Shown here one piece after another: positions 53,323 to 63,193 of a stretch of DNA of 64,000 bases; the first letter of the stretch is position 1; each line of letters starts with the position of its first letter. The position numbers were made by a program, and so were the translations under genes. A model generated the notes under the pieces. That model ran no database searches, was not told the origin of the DNA, and saw only the letters and a program-made list of their open reading frames with translations. Source of the stretch: Proteus vulgaris (lineage in GTDB: Bacteria > Pseudomonadota > Gammaproteobacteria > Enterobacterales > Enterobacteriaceae); contig NZ_CP137920.1 in NCBI RefSeq assembly GCF_033708015.1, forward strand, positions 2,852,001 through 2,916,000, read 5' to 3'.

Positions 53323-54180
53323 TTATTCGGCACTTTTTTCTAAAGCAATGTTAATGGCATCAGGAATTGAGCCACCATGGCCTTTACCTTCAAACAGATA
53401 AAACTCACACTGTTTTCCTGCTTCCGATAAATAGTGACATAACTGGCGTTGCGTTAACCAACTATTGCGCTCTTGATAATTTTTCTGCTGCTCTTCATTT
53501 AATTGGCTTAAATCTGGTTTTTCTTCTTTTTCACCCAAGGTTATTGAAATCGAAACATCATCAGGAATAGCATACCATTGCGCTTTTCTCACCCACTCGC
53601 CCTTTCCCCACCATAATGATGGACTTGCTGCGATATAACGTTGAAATGTTTCTGGATGATTGAATAAAACATAAAGCGTGAATACACCACCAAAAGAGTG
53701 ACCAAACAGAGATTGCTGAGTAACTGAAATTTTTTCTTTAGCAAGTTGAGCTAACGCGTAAGGTCTTACTTGAGTTAAGAAAAATTGATAAAAATACTCT
53801 GCGTTTCCACCTTGGCTAAATGCTTCTCCTTTTACATTCGGCGTATAGTCATGCGTTCTTTCTGCAATAAAATAAGCTTTATCTCCCACATATCCCACAC
53901 TGATAATTGCAGGCAGCGGTTTATTTTTCTGCTTTATGGCTTCGTTTATCATCAACGGAAATTGCGCATTTCCATCAACACCATAAATTAATGCTGTTTT
54001 AGTTGTATTTTTAGGAATAGCAAGAAAGAGGCGATATTGTTTTCCTTCATATGCCACTTCTTTATTTGTAATGTGATAATAGGCGTGAGCTTGAGACTCA
54101 ATTTCAGGCACTTCTTGGTTAGGTCTAGCTTGAGCTACTGCAGATAACATAATCATTCCACATAACATTAGTATTCGCAT
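53323..54180 (-). CDS. Putative siderophore esterase (IroE/Fes-like alpha/beta hydrolase)
   Basis: Exported esterase-D-type hydrolase of 285 residues with a signal peptide (MLCGMIMLSAVAQA). Catalytic residues visible are Ser in LFGHSFGGVFTLYVL and His in EGKGHGGSIPDA; YIAASPSLWWGKGEW is typical of ferric-enterobactin esterases such as IroE. It lies directly downstream of the catecholate receptor gene, suggesting periplasmic hydrolysis of the imported siderophore. A hairpin between them may lower its expression. Confidence 0.83.
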   Translation of the reverse strand: MRILMLCGMIMLSAVAQARPNQEVPEIESQAHAYYHITNKEVAYEGKQYRLFLAIPKNTTKTALIYGVDGNAQFPLMINEAIKQKNKPLPAIISVGYVGDKAYFIAERTHDYTPNVKGEAFSQGGNAEYFYQFFLTQVRPYALAQLAKEKISVTQQSLFGHSFGGVFTLYVLFNHPETFQRYIAASPSLWWGKGEWVRKAQWYAIPDDVSISITLGEKEEKPDLSQLNEEQQKNYQERNSWLTQRQLCHYLSEAGKQCEFYLFEGKGHGGSIPDAINIALEKSAE

Positions 54181-54245
54181 AAATCAGATACTCTATCGGT
54201 AATTAAAAAATGAACCGTTAAGATGAAAATAATAGAGAGAGATAA

Positions 54246-54283
54246 AAAAATAAACCCCATATGAATTACGGGGTTTATTTTAA
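54246..54283 (-). terminator. Intrinsic terminator after the receptor gene
   Basis: AAACCCC pairs with GGGGTTT, and on the minus strand a T-run follows. It lies between the receptor stop and the esterase start. Confidence 0.7.
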
Positions 54284-54294
54284 TTTAGACTTGA

Positions 54295-56334
54295 TTAGAA
54301 GCTATATTTAAGATTCGCCCAATAACGACGACCTTCATCAACAACCCAGTTACCGCCTTTATCATTTACAGCAGGGCCTGTTTCATCTGTAATATTCAAT
54401 ACGGCAAAATTAAACATCGTATTTTTATTAAAGTTGTAGGTCATCCCTAAATCAAAGGTTGTGTACCCACTACGATAACGTGCCCCAGTGTAGCCGTTAC
54501 GTTGTGCCGCCCAAATTTGTTTTCCAGTATAAGCCGTATTGGCATAAAAACTGGTTGCTTCATCAAACTGCCAATCCACTCGCGCATTGGCACTGTGTTT
54601 GGGTGTCATATCAAGTGGATAACCTTTTAAAGATTCACCTGATGATAATTTCTCATCATCACTTTTACGTTCTGAATCAATATAAGTGTAGTTTGCATTC
54701 ACATGCCAGTTCTCAGCAATAGGGAATCCCACAGCCGTTTCAATTCCTTTAATATTTGCCTTACCAACATTATCGTATTGATACAATTTTAAACCTGTAA
54801 TTGGATCTAGTTCGCCTGTATCGTAGTTTGTTAGCTTATCTTTAAAATCGGTATTAAAGAAAGTCACACTTGCGGTAACGCCATCCCCATTATCATAACC
54901 AATACCAATTTCTTGGCTGACTGATGTTTCAGGTTTCAAATCACGATTACCGTACATAATCGCACGGCCTTTTTCAGTTGAAGTGCCATATTCAGGGCTG
55001 ATTTCACGTAAACTTGGTGCTTTAAAGGCTTTCGCCACACCGCCTTTTAAAGTGAATTCATCAGTTAAATGATAAACGGCATAGGCTCTTGGACTCCAGT
55101 GATTACCGTAATATTCGTGATCATCAAGACGCACACCGCCCGTCAATGCCAAATTATCTGTAACGCTATATTCATCTTCAATAAATAATGCTTTTTGATC
55201 AGCCGTAATGGTCGATTGTTTTATATCTTTGCCTCCAAGAGAAGATTCATCTTTTAAACGTGAATATTGATATTGACCACCAAAGGTCATCACATTATCA
55301 GGCAAAAATGCGGTAAATTTCGCATCAAAAACAGTATTGGTAATTTCAGGGCGGCGATCTTCATAATATTTCTCACGCTCTTTTGTCACCTTATCAATCA
55401 TTTCTGTTTTGGTGATACGTTTAGTCTGTTCTTGATAAACACTTAATTCCGAATGCAGAATATCGAACTGATTCTTATAGGTTAATGCCCAATGATTACG
55501 GTCATTATTGGTTTCCAACATTTTATTTTCATCTGCTTTTCCACCGCGGATCGTAAATTCGCTCATGGATTTACCCGGCGTCGTTGTTCTCTGTAACGTA
55601 TTGCGACCCGCTTCTAATAAAATGGTTTGATTATCTGTCGGTGTGAATGCCAATTTTGCCGTAATATTTTTATTGTCATTACGACCTTGACCATAAGTGA
55701 TTTTATCTTCAGCACGTAAATAACTACTGCCGTAAAGTTGTAAGCCTAATTTATCTTCAATTAAAGGCCCTGAAAGATAAAAATCACCATTAATAGAATC
55801 GCCTGCATCACGGTTATGTTGCAATGTCCCCCCAAGAGCAACAGAGCCATGCCACTCTTTTGTTATTGGTTTAGTGATAATATTGATAACACCGCCCATC
55901 GCATCTGAACCATATAGAGATGACATCGGTCCACGAATAACTTCGATACGTTCAATCGCCTCTGCAGGTGGAATAAAACCACCTTCATATCCCCCGCTCC
56001 CATTAGGACGCGACTCACGGCTATTTTGGCGACGACCATCAACAAGGATCAGTGTGTATTCGCCTGGTAAACCACGCATGGTGATTTCCTGTTTATTCGC
56101 ATTACCATTAATGCTAACGCCTTCAACACCTTTTACGGCATCGGCCAAATCATGAACGGGTTTCTTTGCGAGTTGTTCTTTGCTGATCACGGTGATACTT
56201 GCTGGTGCATCTGTAATTTGTTGAGCAAACCCTGATGCTGATACAACAAGTTTTTCTTCTTTATTTTCTTGTGCATACAGCGGGTAAGACGCAGATAAAA
56301 TACAGGCTGTTAAAACACCCATTTTAAAGTTCAT
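54295..56334 (-). CDS. ireA: TonB-dependent catecholate siderophore receptor (IreA-like)
   Basis: Outer-membrane receptor of 679 residues. A signal peptide (1-21) is followed by a TonB box (EKLVVSAS), the plug domain (ITVISKEQLAKKPVHDLADA, RGLPGEYTLILVDGRRQNSR, VIRGPMSSLYGSDAMGGVIN) and a 22-strand barrel ending in the aromatic signature YWANLKYSF. Length and plug motifs match IreA, known as an iron-regulated receptor in uropathogens. Two Fur-box-like sites are upstream. Confidence 0.85.
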   Translation of the reverse strand: MNFKMGVLTACILSASYPLYAQENKEEKLVVSASGFAQQITDAPASITVISKEQLAKKPVHDLADAVKGVEGVSINGNANKQEITMRGLPGEYTLILVDGRRQNSRESRPNGSGGYEGGFIPPAEAIERIEVIRGPMSSLYGSDAMGGVINIITKPITKEWHGSVALGGTLQHNRDAGDSINGDFYLSGPLIEDKLGLQLYGSSYLRAEDKITYGQGRNDNKNITAKLAFTPTDNQTILLEAGRNTLQRTTTPGKSMSEFTIRGGKADENKMLETNNDRNHWALTYKNQFDILHSELSVYQEQTKRITKTEMIDKVTKEREKYYEDRRPEITNTVFDAKFTAFLPDNVMTFGGQYQYSRLKDESSLGGKDIKQSTITADQKALFIEDEYSVTDNLALTGGVRLDDHEYYGNHWSPRAYAVYHLTDEFTLKGGVAKAFKAPSLREISPEYGTSTEKGRAIMYGNRDLKPETSVSQEIGIGYDNGDGVTASVTFFNTDFKDKLTNYDTGELDPITGLKLYQYDNVGKANIKGIETAVGFPIAENWHVNANYTYIDSERKSDDEKLSSGESLKGYPLDMTPKHSANARVDWQFDEATSFYANTAYTGKQIWAAQRNGYTGARYRSGYTTFDLGMTYNFNKNTMFNFAVLNITDETGPAVNDKGGNWVVDEGRRYWANLKYSF

Positions 56335-56368
56335 AGCATTTCCCTGAATTAATAACAGTTATAGTAAT

Positions 56369-56387
56369 GAGAATGATTAATATTATC
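56369..56387. promoter_or_regulatory. Fur box 1 of the receptor gene
   Basis: GAGAATGATTAATATTATC matches the 19-base Fur consensus GATAATGATAATCATTATC at 15 positions. It lies 35 bases upstream of the receptor start, implying iron repression. Confidence 0.78.
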
Positions 56388-56403
56388 TTAATCAAATATT
56401 CAT

Positions 56404-56422
56404 GAGAATGATTTTCTTTTCA
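56404..56422. promoter_or_regulatory. Fur box 2 of the receptor gene
   Basis: GAGAATGATTTTCTTTTCA is a weaker Fur-type match (about 12 of 19), 35 bases further upstream. Confidence 0.5.
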
Positions 56423-56499
56423 TATTTAGTGTTTTTTTTTAATCTGTATCAAAGCAAATGAGTGCCATTCCTATTAAGCACAGAAATCGTGAGAGCATA

Positions 56500-56530
56500 A
56501 AAAAAGCAGATGGCATAACCATCTGCTTTG
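56500..56530 (-). terminator. Intrinsic terminator of the symporter gene
   Basis: AAAGCAGATGG pairs with CCATCTGCTTT; on the minus strand it is followed by a T-run. It lies 56 bases after the symporter stop. Confidence 0.85.
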
Positions 56531-56585
56531 TCTTGTTTGTAGCGTATTTTTAGATTTAGAAAATTAACAAATTACAATGTTGTTA

Positions 56586-58220
56586 TTACCAGAATACAGC
56601 ATAAAGCACACACAAGATGATCATAATGGCGTAAGAAGCAATATTGAATCCACTTTGTGTTTTAAAGGTTTTATCTGTTAATACAATCGCCCCAGCGCTG
56701 TCATCCGTTTTAGTCGAGGTTAAACTCACTAAACCAATCACAACCGTTGTAAACATAAAGGTGTACATCATTTGATCAAGGAATGGCATACCTAATGGCA
56801 TTAATTTTAAGAACAACGCAAACGGTATAGATAAAACCACACCAATGATTGCACCTTTTGCATTTGTCTTTTTCCAGAATAAACCTAAGAGGAATACCGC
56901 TAAAATTCCAGGGCTGACTAAACCTGTATATTCCTGAATATACTGGAATGCCTGATCGATACCACCTAATAATGGCGCAATAAAGCAAGCAATAATTAAA
57001 GCAACAACGGCACTGATACGTCCTACATTCACTAAACGCGTTTCAGAAGCTTTTGGTCCAATATATTCTTTATAGATATCCATCGTAAAAATAGTCGCGA
57101 TAGAGTTAAGCATAGATGCCAAAGATGACACTATTGCAGCCGCAAGTGCAGCAAAAACAACACCTTTTGCCCCTACTGGTAGGAATTGAGTTAACCAAGG
57201 ATAGGCTTTATCTGCTTGTGATAACGTTGGAATATGCTCTTGTGCCATGGTACCTAAACCCGCCATTAATTCAGGGTTTGTGGTAATAACAAATGCAGCA
57301 ATACCCGGCACAACGACAAGAATAGGTACGATAAGTTTTAAAAATGCAGCAAATACCAGCCCTTTTTGTGCTTCATTGATAGATTTAGCGGCTAAAGCAC
57401 GCTGAATAATGTATTGGTTAAAACCCCAATAATAAAGATTAGCAACCCATAAACCACCAATCAGTACTGCGATACCCGGTAAGTTCATAAATTGTGGATT
57501 ATCTTTCTCTAAGATCATTTTAAAGTGATCGGGGGCGGCTTGTGTCATTTTACTCAAACCTTCCATGATCCCACCATCTCCACCGATATAGCTAACAGCT
57601 AATACAGTAGTAAACAAACCACCAAGGATAAGGAAGAATACTTGTACCACGTCTGTCCACGCAACAGCAGAGAGTCCACCATAGAGTGAATAGATAACAG
57701 CAAATAATGCTAAACCAATAATGGCATACATCATTGGCACACCAAGAATAGTTTCTAATGCCAATGAGCCTAAATAAAGTACCGATGTTAAGTTAACAAA
57801 GATAAATAATGCCAGCCAGAACACGGCAAGAATAGTTTTTAAGTTACGGCTTTTAAAACGATTCTCGACAAATTCTGGAATGGTATAAATACCTTTTTCG
57901 ATAAAAACAGGTAAAAAGTATTTAGCAACAATAATTAATGTCAGCGCGGCCATCCATTCATAAGAGGCGATTGCAAGCCCAATGGAGAAACCAGAACCAG
58001 ACATACCAATAAATTGTTCTGCTGAAATATTAGCGGCAATAAGCGAAGAACCAATTGCCCACCAAGGAAGGGTTTTTCCTGCTAAGAAATAGTCCTTTGT
58101 GCCTTTTTTCTCACCTTCTTTTGAACGAGAAACCCATAATCCTAGACTAATAATGATAACGACATAGAGGGCAAAAATTGCATAATCTATTGTGCTTAAC
58201 CCAACACCTTCTGTATGCAT
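56586..58220 (-). CDS. sglT: Sodium/glucose-galactose symporter (SGLT type)
   Basis: Solute:sodium symporter of 544 residues, about 14 helices. Motifs of the vSGLT branch are present: YFLAGKTLPWWAIGSSLIAANISAEQFIG in parts, GIYTIPEFVENRF, YGGLSAVAWTDVVQ and QYIIQRALAAKSINEAQKG. Being next to galR and galETKM, the natural substrate is probably galactose. A GalR-type operator lies 42 bases upstream. AAAGGAAAA precedes the ATG. Confidence 0.9.
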   Translation of the reverse strand: MHTEGVGLSTIDYAIFALYVVIIISLGLWVSRSKEGEKKGTKDYFLAGKTLPWWAIGSSLIAANISAEQFIGMSGSGFSIGLAIASYEWMAALTLIIVAKYFLPVFIEKGIYTIPEFVENRFKSRNLKTILAVFWLALFIFVNLTSVLYLGSLALETILGVPMMYAIIGLALFAVIYSLYGGLSAVAWTDVVQVFFLILGGLFTTVLAVSYIGGDGGIMEGLSKMTQAAPDHFKMILEKDNPQFMNLPGIAVLIGGLWVANLYYWGFNQYIIQRALAAKSINEAQKGLVFAAFLKLIVPILVVVPGIAAFVITTNPELMAGLGTMAQEHIPTLSQADKAYPWLTQFLPVGAKGVVFAALAAAIVSSLASMLNSIATIFTMDIYKEYIGPKASETRLVNVGRISAVVALIIACFIAPLLGGIDQAFQYIQEYTGLVSPGILAVFLLGLFWKKTNAKGAIIGVVLSIPFALFLKLMPLGMPFLDQMMYTFMFTTVVIGLVSLTSTKTDDSAGAIVLTDKTFKTQSGFNIASYAIMIILCVLYAVFW

Positions 58221-58261
58221 AATATTTTCCTTTCAGACCCGTAGAGATAATAGGATTTTAA

Positions 58262-58275
58262 TGTAAACGTTTTCA
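58262..58275. promoter_or_regulatory. GalR/GalS-type operator 1
   Basis: TGTAAACGTTTTCA fits the GalR half-sites TGTAANCG/CGNTTACA with one mismatch. It is close to the symporter start and so probably represses it. Confidence 0.65.
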
Positions 58276-58451
58276 CGATCTTTTTCCGTTACTCTGTTCA
58301 CAAATTTATCGCCTATGTTACGTAAATGGATCATAAAATAGAAAAACAAACGATTACTATGGTGAGTTAAGTAAAATACAAGCTTAAACTAGGACAATAA
58401 TTTTATTTAACAAATTGCAGATATTCAAATAACCATTTAAAAAAAGTAAAA

Positions 58452-58467
58452 GTGATAACGATTACAC
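58452..58467. promoter_or_regulatory. GalR/GalS-type operator 2
   Basis: GTGATAACGATTACAC is an almost perfect palindrome with the LacI-family CG centre. It is about 190 bases from operator 1, a spacing that could allow looping. Confidence 0.7.
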
Positions 58468-58539
58468 AAGTTAATTAAGTATGACCTCTTAATGTAAACC
58501 ATTAAGAGGATCGACAAGATAAAAATGCAGATGAGACCA

Positions 58540-59550
58540 TTAAGAGAGGTGACTAAGGTTAAAAACAGAATTACGTTGCACTAATGTTGGCGAAAAAATA
58601 CGTTGCTTTTGTTCAAGTATTTCACCTTTAGAAAGTCTGATGGCGAGTGTTGCAGCTTGTTCTGCCATCATTTGTACAGGATAACGCACAGTGGTTAAAC
58701 GAGGGTGAATATAGCGAGCGATTAATACGTCATCAAAGCCAATAACGGAAATTTTTTCAGGTACAGGAATTTCATTTTCATCAAGAACAGATAAAGCCCC
58801 TGCTGCCATAAAGTCGTTGTAAGTTACTACGGCTGTAAAATCGATTGATTTCGTTAGTAAATGCATCATTGCTTTTTCACCACCTTCACCTTCAGGCTCA
58901 CCATACTCAATATAGCTTTCAGGTAATGAGATATGATTAGCTTCTAATGCCGCTTTATAACCAGCAAGACGCTGAGTTGTATCTTCAATATGATGAGTAG
59001 ATGAAATATACGCGATTTTAGTATGACCTTGACGAATAAGATGCTCTGTTGCCATCCAAGCCCCTTTATAGTTATCTAAAGCGACACAACGTTCGGCAAT
59101 ATCAGGAATAAAACGGTTAATCAATACCATGCTTTTCACTTCATAAGCATAAGCCAGCAACTCTTCATCAGAAAGTGCCTTTGAATGGATCACTAGACCA
59201 TCACAGCGACTATTAATCAATAATTCAATAGATTGTCGCTCATCTTGCGCATCATGATAACCATTACAGACCAAGATGTGTTTCCCTGATTGTCTTGCAA
59301 TATTATCAACCGCTTTAACGAGTGTACCAAAAAAGGGATCAGAAACGTCATGCACTAAAACGCCCAAAGTTTGTGTACTTTGACTCACTAAAGCCCTTGC
59401 TGCCGCATTAGGTCGATAACCTAGCTTTTGCATCGCAGCATTAACGGTTTCAATAGATGATTGACTTGCTTTTGGCGAGTTATTAATGACTCTAGATACA
59501 GTCGCGACAGAAACCCCCGCTTCCTTCGCTACATCTTTGATAGTCGCCAT
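58540..59550 (-). CDS. galR: LacI-family galactose repressor (GalR/GalS)
   Basis: Repressor of 336 residues from the ATG of MATIKDVAKEAG, five bases after AAGGAG; an in-frame GTG two codons upstream overlaps that site. The LacI HTH (GVSVATVSRVINNS) and the hinge (RPNAAARALVSQ) lead into a periplasmic-binding-protein-like sugar domain (DGLVIHSKALSDEEL, VVTYNDFMAAGALSVL, GFDDVLIARYIHPRLTTV) that matches GalS/GalR. It is flanked by galM and the symporter gene. Confidence 0.9.
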   Translation of the reverse strand: MATIKDVAKEAGVSVATVSRVINNSPKASQSSIETVNAAMQKLGYRPNAAARALVSQSTQTLGVLVHDVSDPFFGTLVKAVDNIARQSGKHILVCNGYHDAQDERQSIELLINSRCDGLVIHSKALSDEELLAYAYEVKSMVLINRFIPDIAERCVALDNYKGAWMATEHLIRQGHTKIAYISSTHHIEDTTQRLAGYKAALEANHISLPESYIEYGEPEGEGGEKAMMHLLTKSIDFTAVVTYNDFMAAGALSVLDENEIPVPEKISVIGFDDVLIARYIHPRLTTVRYPVQMMAEQAATLAIRLSKGEILEQKQRIFSPTLVQRNSVFNLSHLS

Positions 59551-59704
59551 ATCCACTCCTTATGGATCACTTTTATTCATGGTGAAGAAATAACGCACCG
59601 TTAATCTACAAACAAAGAAAAAAGAGAGTAATAGAATTTAAGTGGCTTGATTATCAGCGAAGAAGTGAAATTTAAAAAGTAAAAAGATCAAATAAATAGT
59701 GAAA

Positions 59705-59730
59705 AGGAAAGCGTTTACACTTTCCTTTTG
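59705..59730 (-). terminator. galM terminator containing a GalR-type half operator
   Basis: GGAAAG-CGTTTACA-CTTTCC forms a hairpin followed on the minus strand by TTTTCAC. The loop and stem include TGTAAACGCTTTC, a GalR-like sequence. It lies between galM and the repressor gene, and so may end the gal operon and also bind the repressor. Confidence 0.55.
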
Positions 59731-59733
59731 TTG

Positions 59734-60804
59734 TTACAAGTAAAACTTATAGATTGTTTGGCTATTCCACGCTGTATTTGCAGGTAAAATACCTTGGTTT
59801 TCATGCCATTCTGGATGATTAGGACCATCAGGAAAATATTGTGTTTCTAATGCTAATCCTGAGTAATTGCCATAATGACGACTCTTTCCACGCGTTCCTA
59901 CCAGAAAATTGCCGGTATAAAACTGAACCGAAGGCATGGTTGTAAAAACATCCATTTTCAGTTCACCTTCAGGCGCAATAACAGTCGCAATAGGCATTTT
60001 ATTCTCAATCACGCTCTTATCTAAAATAAAGGCATGATCGTAACCATTTGCAGCTTTTTGACACTCATCTGCCATAAAATCAACGCCAATACGTTTTAAT
60101 TTACGAAAATCAAACCCTGTTCCTATTACGCTGGCAAACTCACCCGTAGGGATATTGCCTTCGCCATTTTTTAAATAATGAGTCGCACAAATTTTTAAAT
60201 CATGCTCAAGTGCAGTACGCTCAGTATTTTCACCTGCAAGATTGAAATAAGCATGATTAGTTAAACTTAATGGCGTGGTTTTATCGCTCATCGCCTGATA
60301 ATCGATGTATACCTCATTATTATCGGTCAGTGTATAGGTCACACTCACTTTCACAGTACCAGGAAAGCCTTGATCACCATCATTTGAAATCAATGAAAAC
60401 GTGACGGATTGAGAAGATTGCGTGGTGATCACCCAGCGAAGATGGCTAAAGTTTTGTTTACCACCATGTAAGGTATTTTTACCTTCATTCGCATTAATTT
60501 TATATTCTTGCCCCTCTAATACAAACTTAGCTCCGGCGATACGATTAGCAAAACGTCCCACCGTTGCACCTAAATAGGCTGTTTGTTGTTTATGGGCATT
60601 CATATCTGCAGAGCCTAATAATACATCTCGACGATACCCATTAACCGGCACAATACAGGTTAACCAAGTCGCACCAATATCCATTAAAGAGATAGACATA
60701 CCAAAACGATTTTTAAGCACCACTATTTGCGCAGGTTTTCCATCTGATGCAGGTTGTGCTGTCATTTGTTCAGGTTCAAGAAAACGAAGCTCATTAGTTG
60801 CCAT
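59734..60804 (-). CDS. galM: Galactose mutarotase (aldose 1-epimerase)
   Basis: Interconverts alpha and beta anomers of galactose to feed GalK. It has 356 residues. Conserved catalytic parts are GRFANRIAGAKFVLEGQEY, NLTNHAYFNLAGE-type (LTNHAYFNLAGENTE) with the catalytic His, and the late Glu in YSGLALETQYFPDGPNHPE. The start ATG overlaps the galK stop by one base (TAATG), so it is translationally coupled. Confidence 0.97.
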   Translation of the reverse strand: MATNELRFLEPEQMTAQPASDGKPAQIVVLKNRFGMSISLMDIGATWLTCIVPVNGYRRDVLLGSADMNAHKQQTAYLGATVGRFANRIAGAKFVLEGQEYKINANEGKNTLHGGKQNFSHLRWVITTQSSQSVTFSLISNDGDQGFPGTVKVSVTYTLTDNNEVYIDYQAMSDKTTPLSLTNHAYFNLAGENTERTALEHDLKICATHYLKNGEGNIPTGEFASVIGTGFDFRKLKRIGVDFMADECQKAANGYDHAFILDKSVIENKMPIATVIAPEGELKMDVFTTMPSVQFYTGNFLVGTRGKSRHYGNYSGLALETQYFPDGPNHPEWHENQGILPANTAWNSQTIYKFYL

Positions 60805-61964
60805 TATTTTGCCTCCGAATAGCCCGCTCCTTGGCTTGCAGAGCAGACATAGATTGTTTCTTTTAATCCCGTTTTAGCTTCGTATTGCGCCTTAACAGAG
60901 TCAACGACTTTATCAACTAAATCTGGTGTCACTAATGCTACGACACAACCGCCAAATCCACCACCTGTCATTCTTACACCACCACGATCACCAATCACTG
61001 ATTTCACGATTTCAACCAATGAATCAACCTCTTTGACGGTGATTTCAAAATCATCACGCATTGAGTGATGTGATTGCATCATTAACTGGCTCAATGTGGT
61101 TAAATCACCATGGCGTAAAGCTTCTGCAGCCTCTAATGTACGATTGTTTTCAGTAATAACATGGCGTGCTCGGCGATAAACCACTTCACTCATTAATGCT
61201 TTTTTAGCAACTAAATCGTCTAATGTGGCATCTCTTAATGCCGTTACATTTAAAATATGAGCAGCTTCTTCACACTGTTGGCGACGGGTATTGTACTCAC
61301 TATCAACTAATCCACGTTTTTTATTAGTATTGATAATCATCACAACCATATTTTCGGGCATTGTGACTGCCGACGTTTCTAATGAACGACAATCGATTAA
61401 TAGTGCATGATTTTCTTCACCACAAGCCGAAATAAGCTGATCCATGATGCCACAGTTACAACCAACAAATTGGTTTTCTGCTTTTTGACCGTTTAATGCA
61501 ATCTCTTTTTGACTAATAGGTAATTGATAAAGTGTCTTAACTGTTTGACCAATAGCAACTTCTAACGCAGCAGAAGAGCTTAACCCCGCACCTTGGGGGA
61601 CATTTCCAGATATCGCGATATCCATACCATGAAAGGCATAGTTATCTTTCTGTAGAAAGTGAATAACACCACGAACGTAGTTTGCCCACATTTTATTAGG
61701 TAAAAACTCAATAGTATTATCGAGACTAAATTCATCAACTTCATTTTGGTAATCAACCGCAATAACACGAATAGTATTATCTTCTCGTTTTGCTGCGGCA
61801 ACGACCATTTGATAATTAATAGCACAAGGTAAAACAAACCCATCATTATAATCAGTGTGTTCACCAATAAGATTTACCCTACCAGGCGCTTGAATAAAAT
61901 GTGTAGGTGCGTAACCAAAAATAGATGAAAATGAACGAGTCACATTATGAATAAGTGCCTGCAT
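60804..61964 (-). CDS. galK: Galactokinase
   Basis: Phosphorylates galactose at C1. It has 386 residues of the GHMP kinase family. The galactose-binding signature [20 protein letters not shown], the ATP loop [15 protein letters not shown] and the C-terminal [15 protein letters not shown] are all intact. It lies in the galETKM operon between galT and galM. Confidence 0.98.
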   Translation of the reverse strand: MQALIHNVTRSFSSIFGYAPTHFIQAPGRVNLIGEHTDYNDGFVLPCAINYQMVVAAAKREDNTIRVIAVDYQNEVDEFSLDNTIEFLPNKMWANYVRGVIHFLQKDNYAFHGMDIAISGNVPQGAGLSSSAALEVAIGQTVKTLYQLPISQKEIALNGQKAENQFVGCNCGIMDQLISACGEENHALLIDCRSLETSAVTMPENMVVMIINTNKKRGLVDSEYNTRRQQCEEAAHILNVTALRDATLDDLVAKKALMSEVVYRRARHVITENNRTLEAAEALRHGDLTTLSQLMMQSHHSMRDDFEITVKEVDSLVEIVKSVIGDRGGVRMTGGGFGGCVVALVTPDLVDKVVDSVKAQYEAKTGLKETIYVCSASQGAGYSEAK

Positions 61965-62092
61965 AATAAATCCTTAGATTAAAATTAAGTAATAAAAATC
62001 CCATCACATCATTATGTCAATAATGAGATGTTTGATTTAATTTGTGCTCAAAAAAGCAGATTAATTAAAAAACCTTGCCATATTGCAGGTTA

Positions 62093-63148
62093 TTAATGCT
62101 GCTCTTTATAATGAATGTCACTTAATTGACGTAAATTATTCGCAGCTTGTTCTGGCGTTAAGTCTCTTTGCGATTCTGCCAGCATTTCATATCCCACCAT
62201 AAATTTACGCACTGTGGCTGAACGTAATAATGGCGGATAGTAAAGCGCATGTAATTGCCAATGATCGGTATTTCTATCATCTTTAAAAGAAGGTGCAAAA
62301 TGCCATCCCATTGAATAAGGGAAAGAACAGTGGAATAAATTGTCATAACGACTTGTTAACTTTTTCATTGCAATAGCAAGATCATCTCGTTGGGCACTAT
62401 TTAATTCACTCATTCTTCGAATATGCGCTTTAGGTAATAACATCGTTTCATATGGCCAAGAAGCCCAATAAGGAACTACCGCCAGCCAATGCTCTGTTTC
62501 AACTACGGTACGACTTGCATCTTTACATTCGGCATCAATATAATCGATTAATAGATTACGCCCGTATTGTTCAAAATAAGCTTTTAATTGCGTATCTTTT
62601 CGCGCTAATTCATTAGGCAAGAAATCACTCGCCCAAATTTGCCCATGAGGATGAGGTTGAGAGCATCCCATCGTTTCGCCTTTATTCTCGAAGACTTGAA
62701 CCCAAAGATATTCTTTGCTGAGTTCTTCTATTTGGTTATCCCAAGTATCAACAATTTTACGTAAGCTGCTGACAGATAATTCAGGGATCGTTTTTCCATG
62801 ATCGGGTGAGAAACAGACGACTCGACTAATGCCTCTAACAGCTTGAGTTTGAAATAAAGGATTTGATGAAGGCTCAACATGATATTCGTCTTGTAATAAT
62901 GCAGAGTGATCATTATTAAAGACATACGTTCCGGTGTAATCTGGATTTTTATCGCCAGAAACACGGGTGTTATTTGGACACAAATAACAGTGAGGATCAT
63001 AAGAGGGAAGGGTCGCAATCTGAGGCTTTTCATCTTTGCCATTCCAAGGTCGTTTCGCTCTATGTGGTGAAACTAAAATCCACTGACCAGTTAGCGGATT
63101 ATAACGACGATGCGGATGTTCAACAGGATCAAAAATCAGTTTCGACAT
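62093..63148 (-). CDS. galT: Galactose-1-phosphate uridylyltransferase
   Basis: Transfers UMP between UDP-glucose and galactose-1-phosphate. It has 351 residues. Zinc-site cysteines CYLCPNN, and the active HPH triad in [19 protein letters not shown], are present, as are [15 protein letters not shown] and [15 protein letters not shown]. It starts 45 bases after the galE stop, and 128 bases separate it from galK. Confidence 0.98.
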   Translation of the reverse strand: MSKLIFDPVEHPHRRYNPLTGQWILVSPHRAKRPWNGKDEKPQIATLPSYDPHCYLCPNNTRVSGDKNPDYTGTYVFNNDHSALLQDEYHVEPSSNPLFQTQAVRGISRVVCFSPDHGKTIPELSVSSLRKIVDTWDNQIEELSKEYLWVQVFENKGETMGCSQPHPHGQIWASDFLPNELARKDTQLKAYFEQYGRNLLIDYIDAECKDASRTVVETEHWLAVVPYWASWPYETMLLPKAHIRRMSELNSAQRDDLAIAMKKLTSRYDNLFHCSFPYSMGWHFAPSFKDDRNTDHWQLHALYYPPLLRSATVRKFMVGYEMLAESQRDLTPEQAANNLRQLSDIHYKEQH

Positions 63149-63193
63149 AACCTTCTCTCTTAGTTATTCAAGATTATCTAAATACTTTAAATT

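Larger units (their letters stand above)
58221..58539. other. Region between galR-type gene and symporter
   Basis: About 320 bases containing two GalR-type operators and the symporter promoter. A CRP half-site-like TGTGA lies near 58296-58300 on the minus strand but lacks a good second half. Confidence 0.5.

Noticed and set aside
58290..58312. CRP site before the symporter gene
   Set aside because: One good half-site (TGTGA) but the second half does not match.
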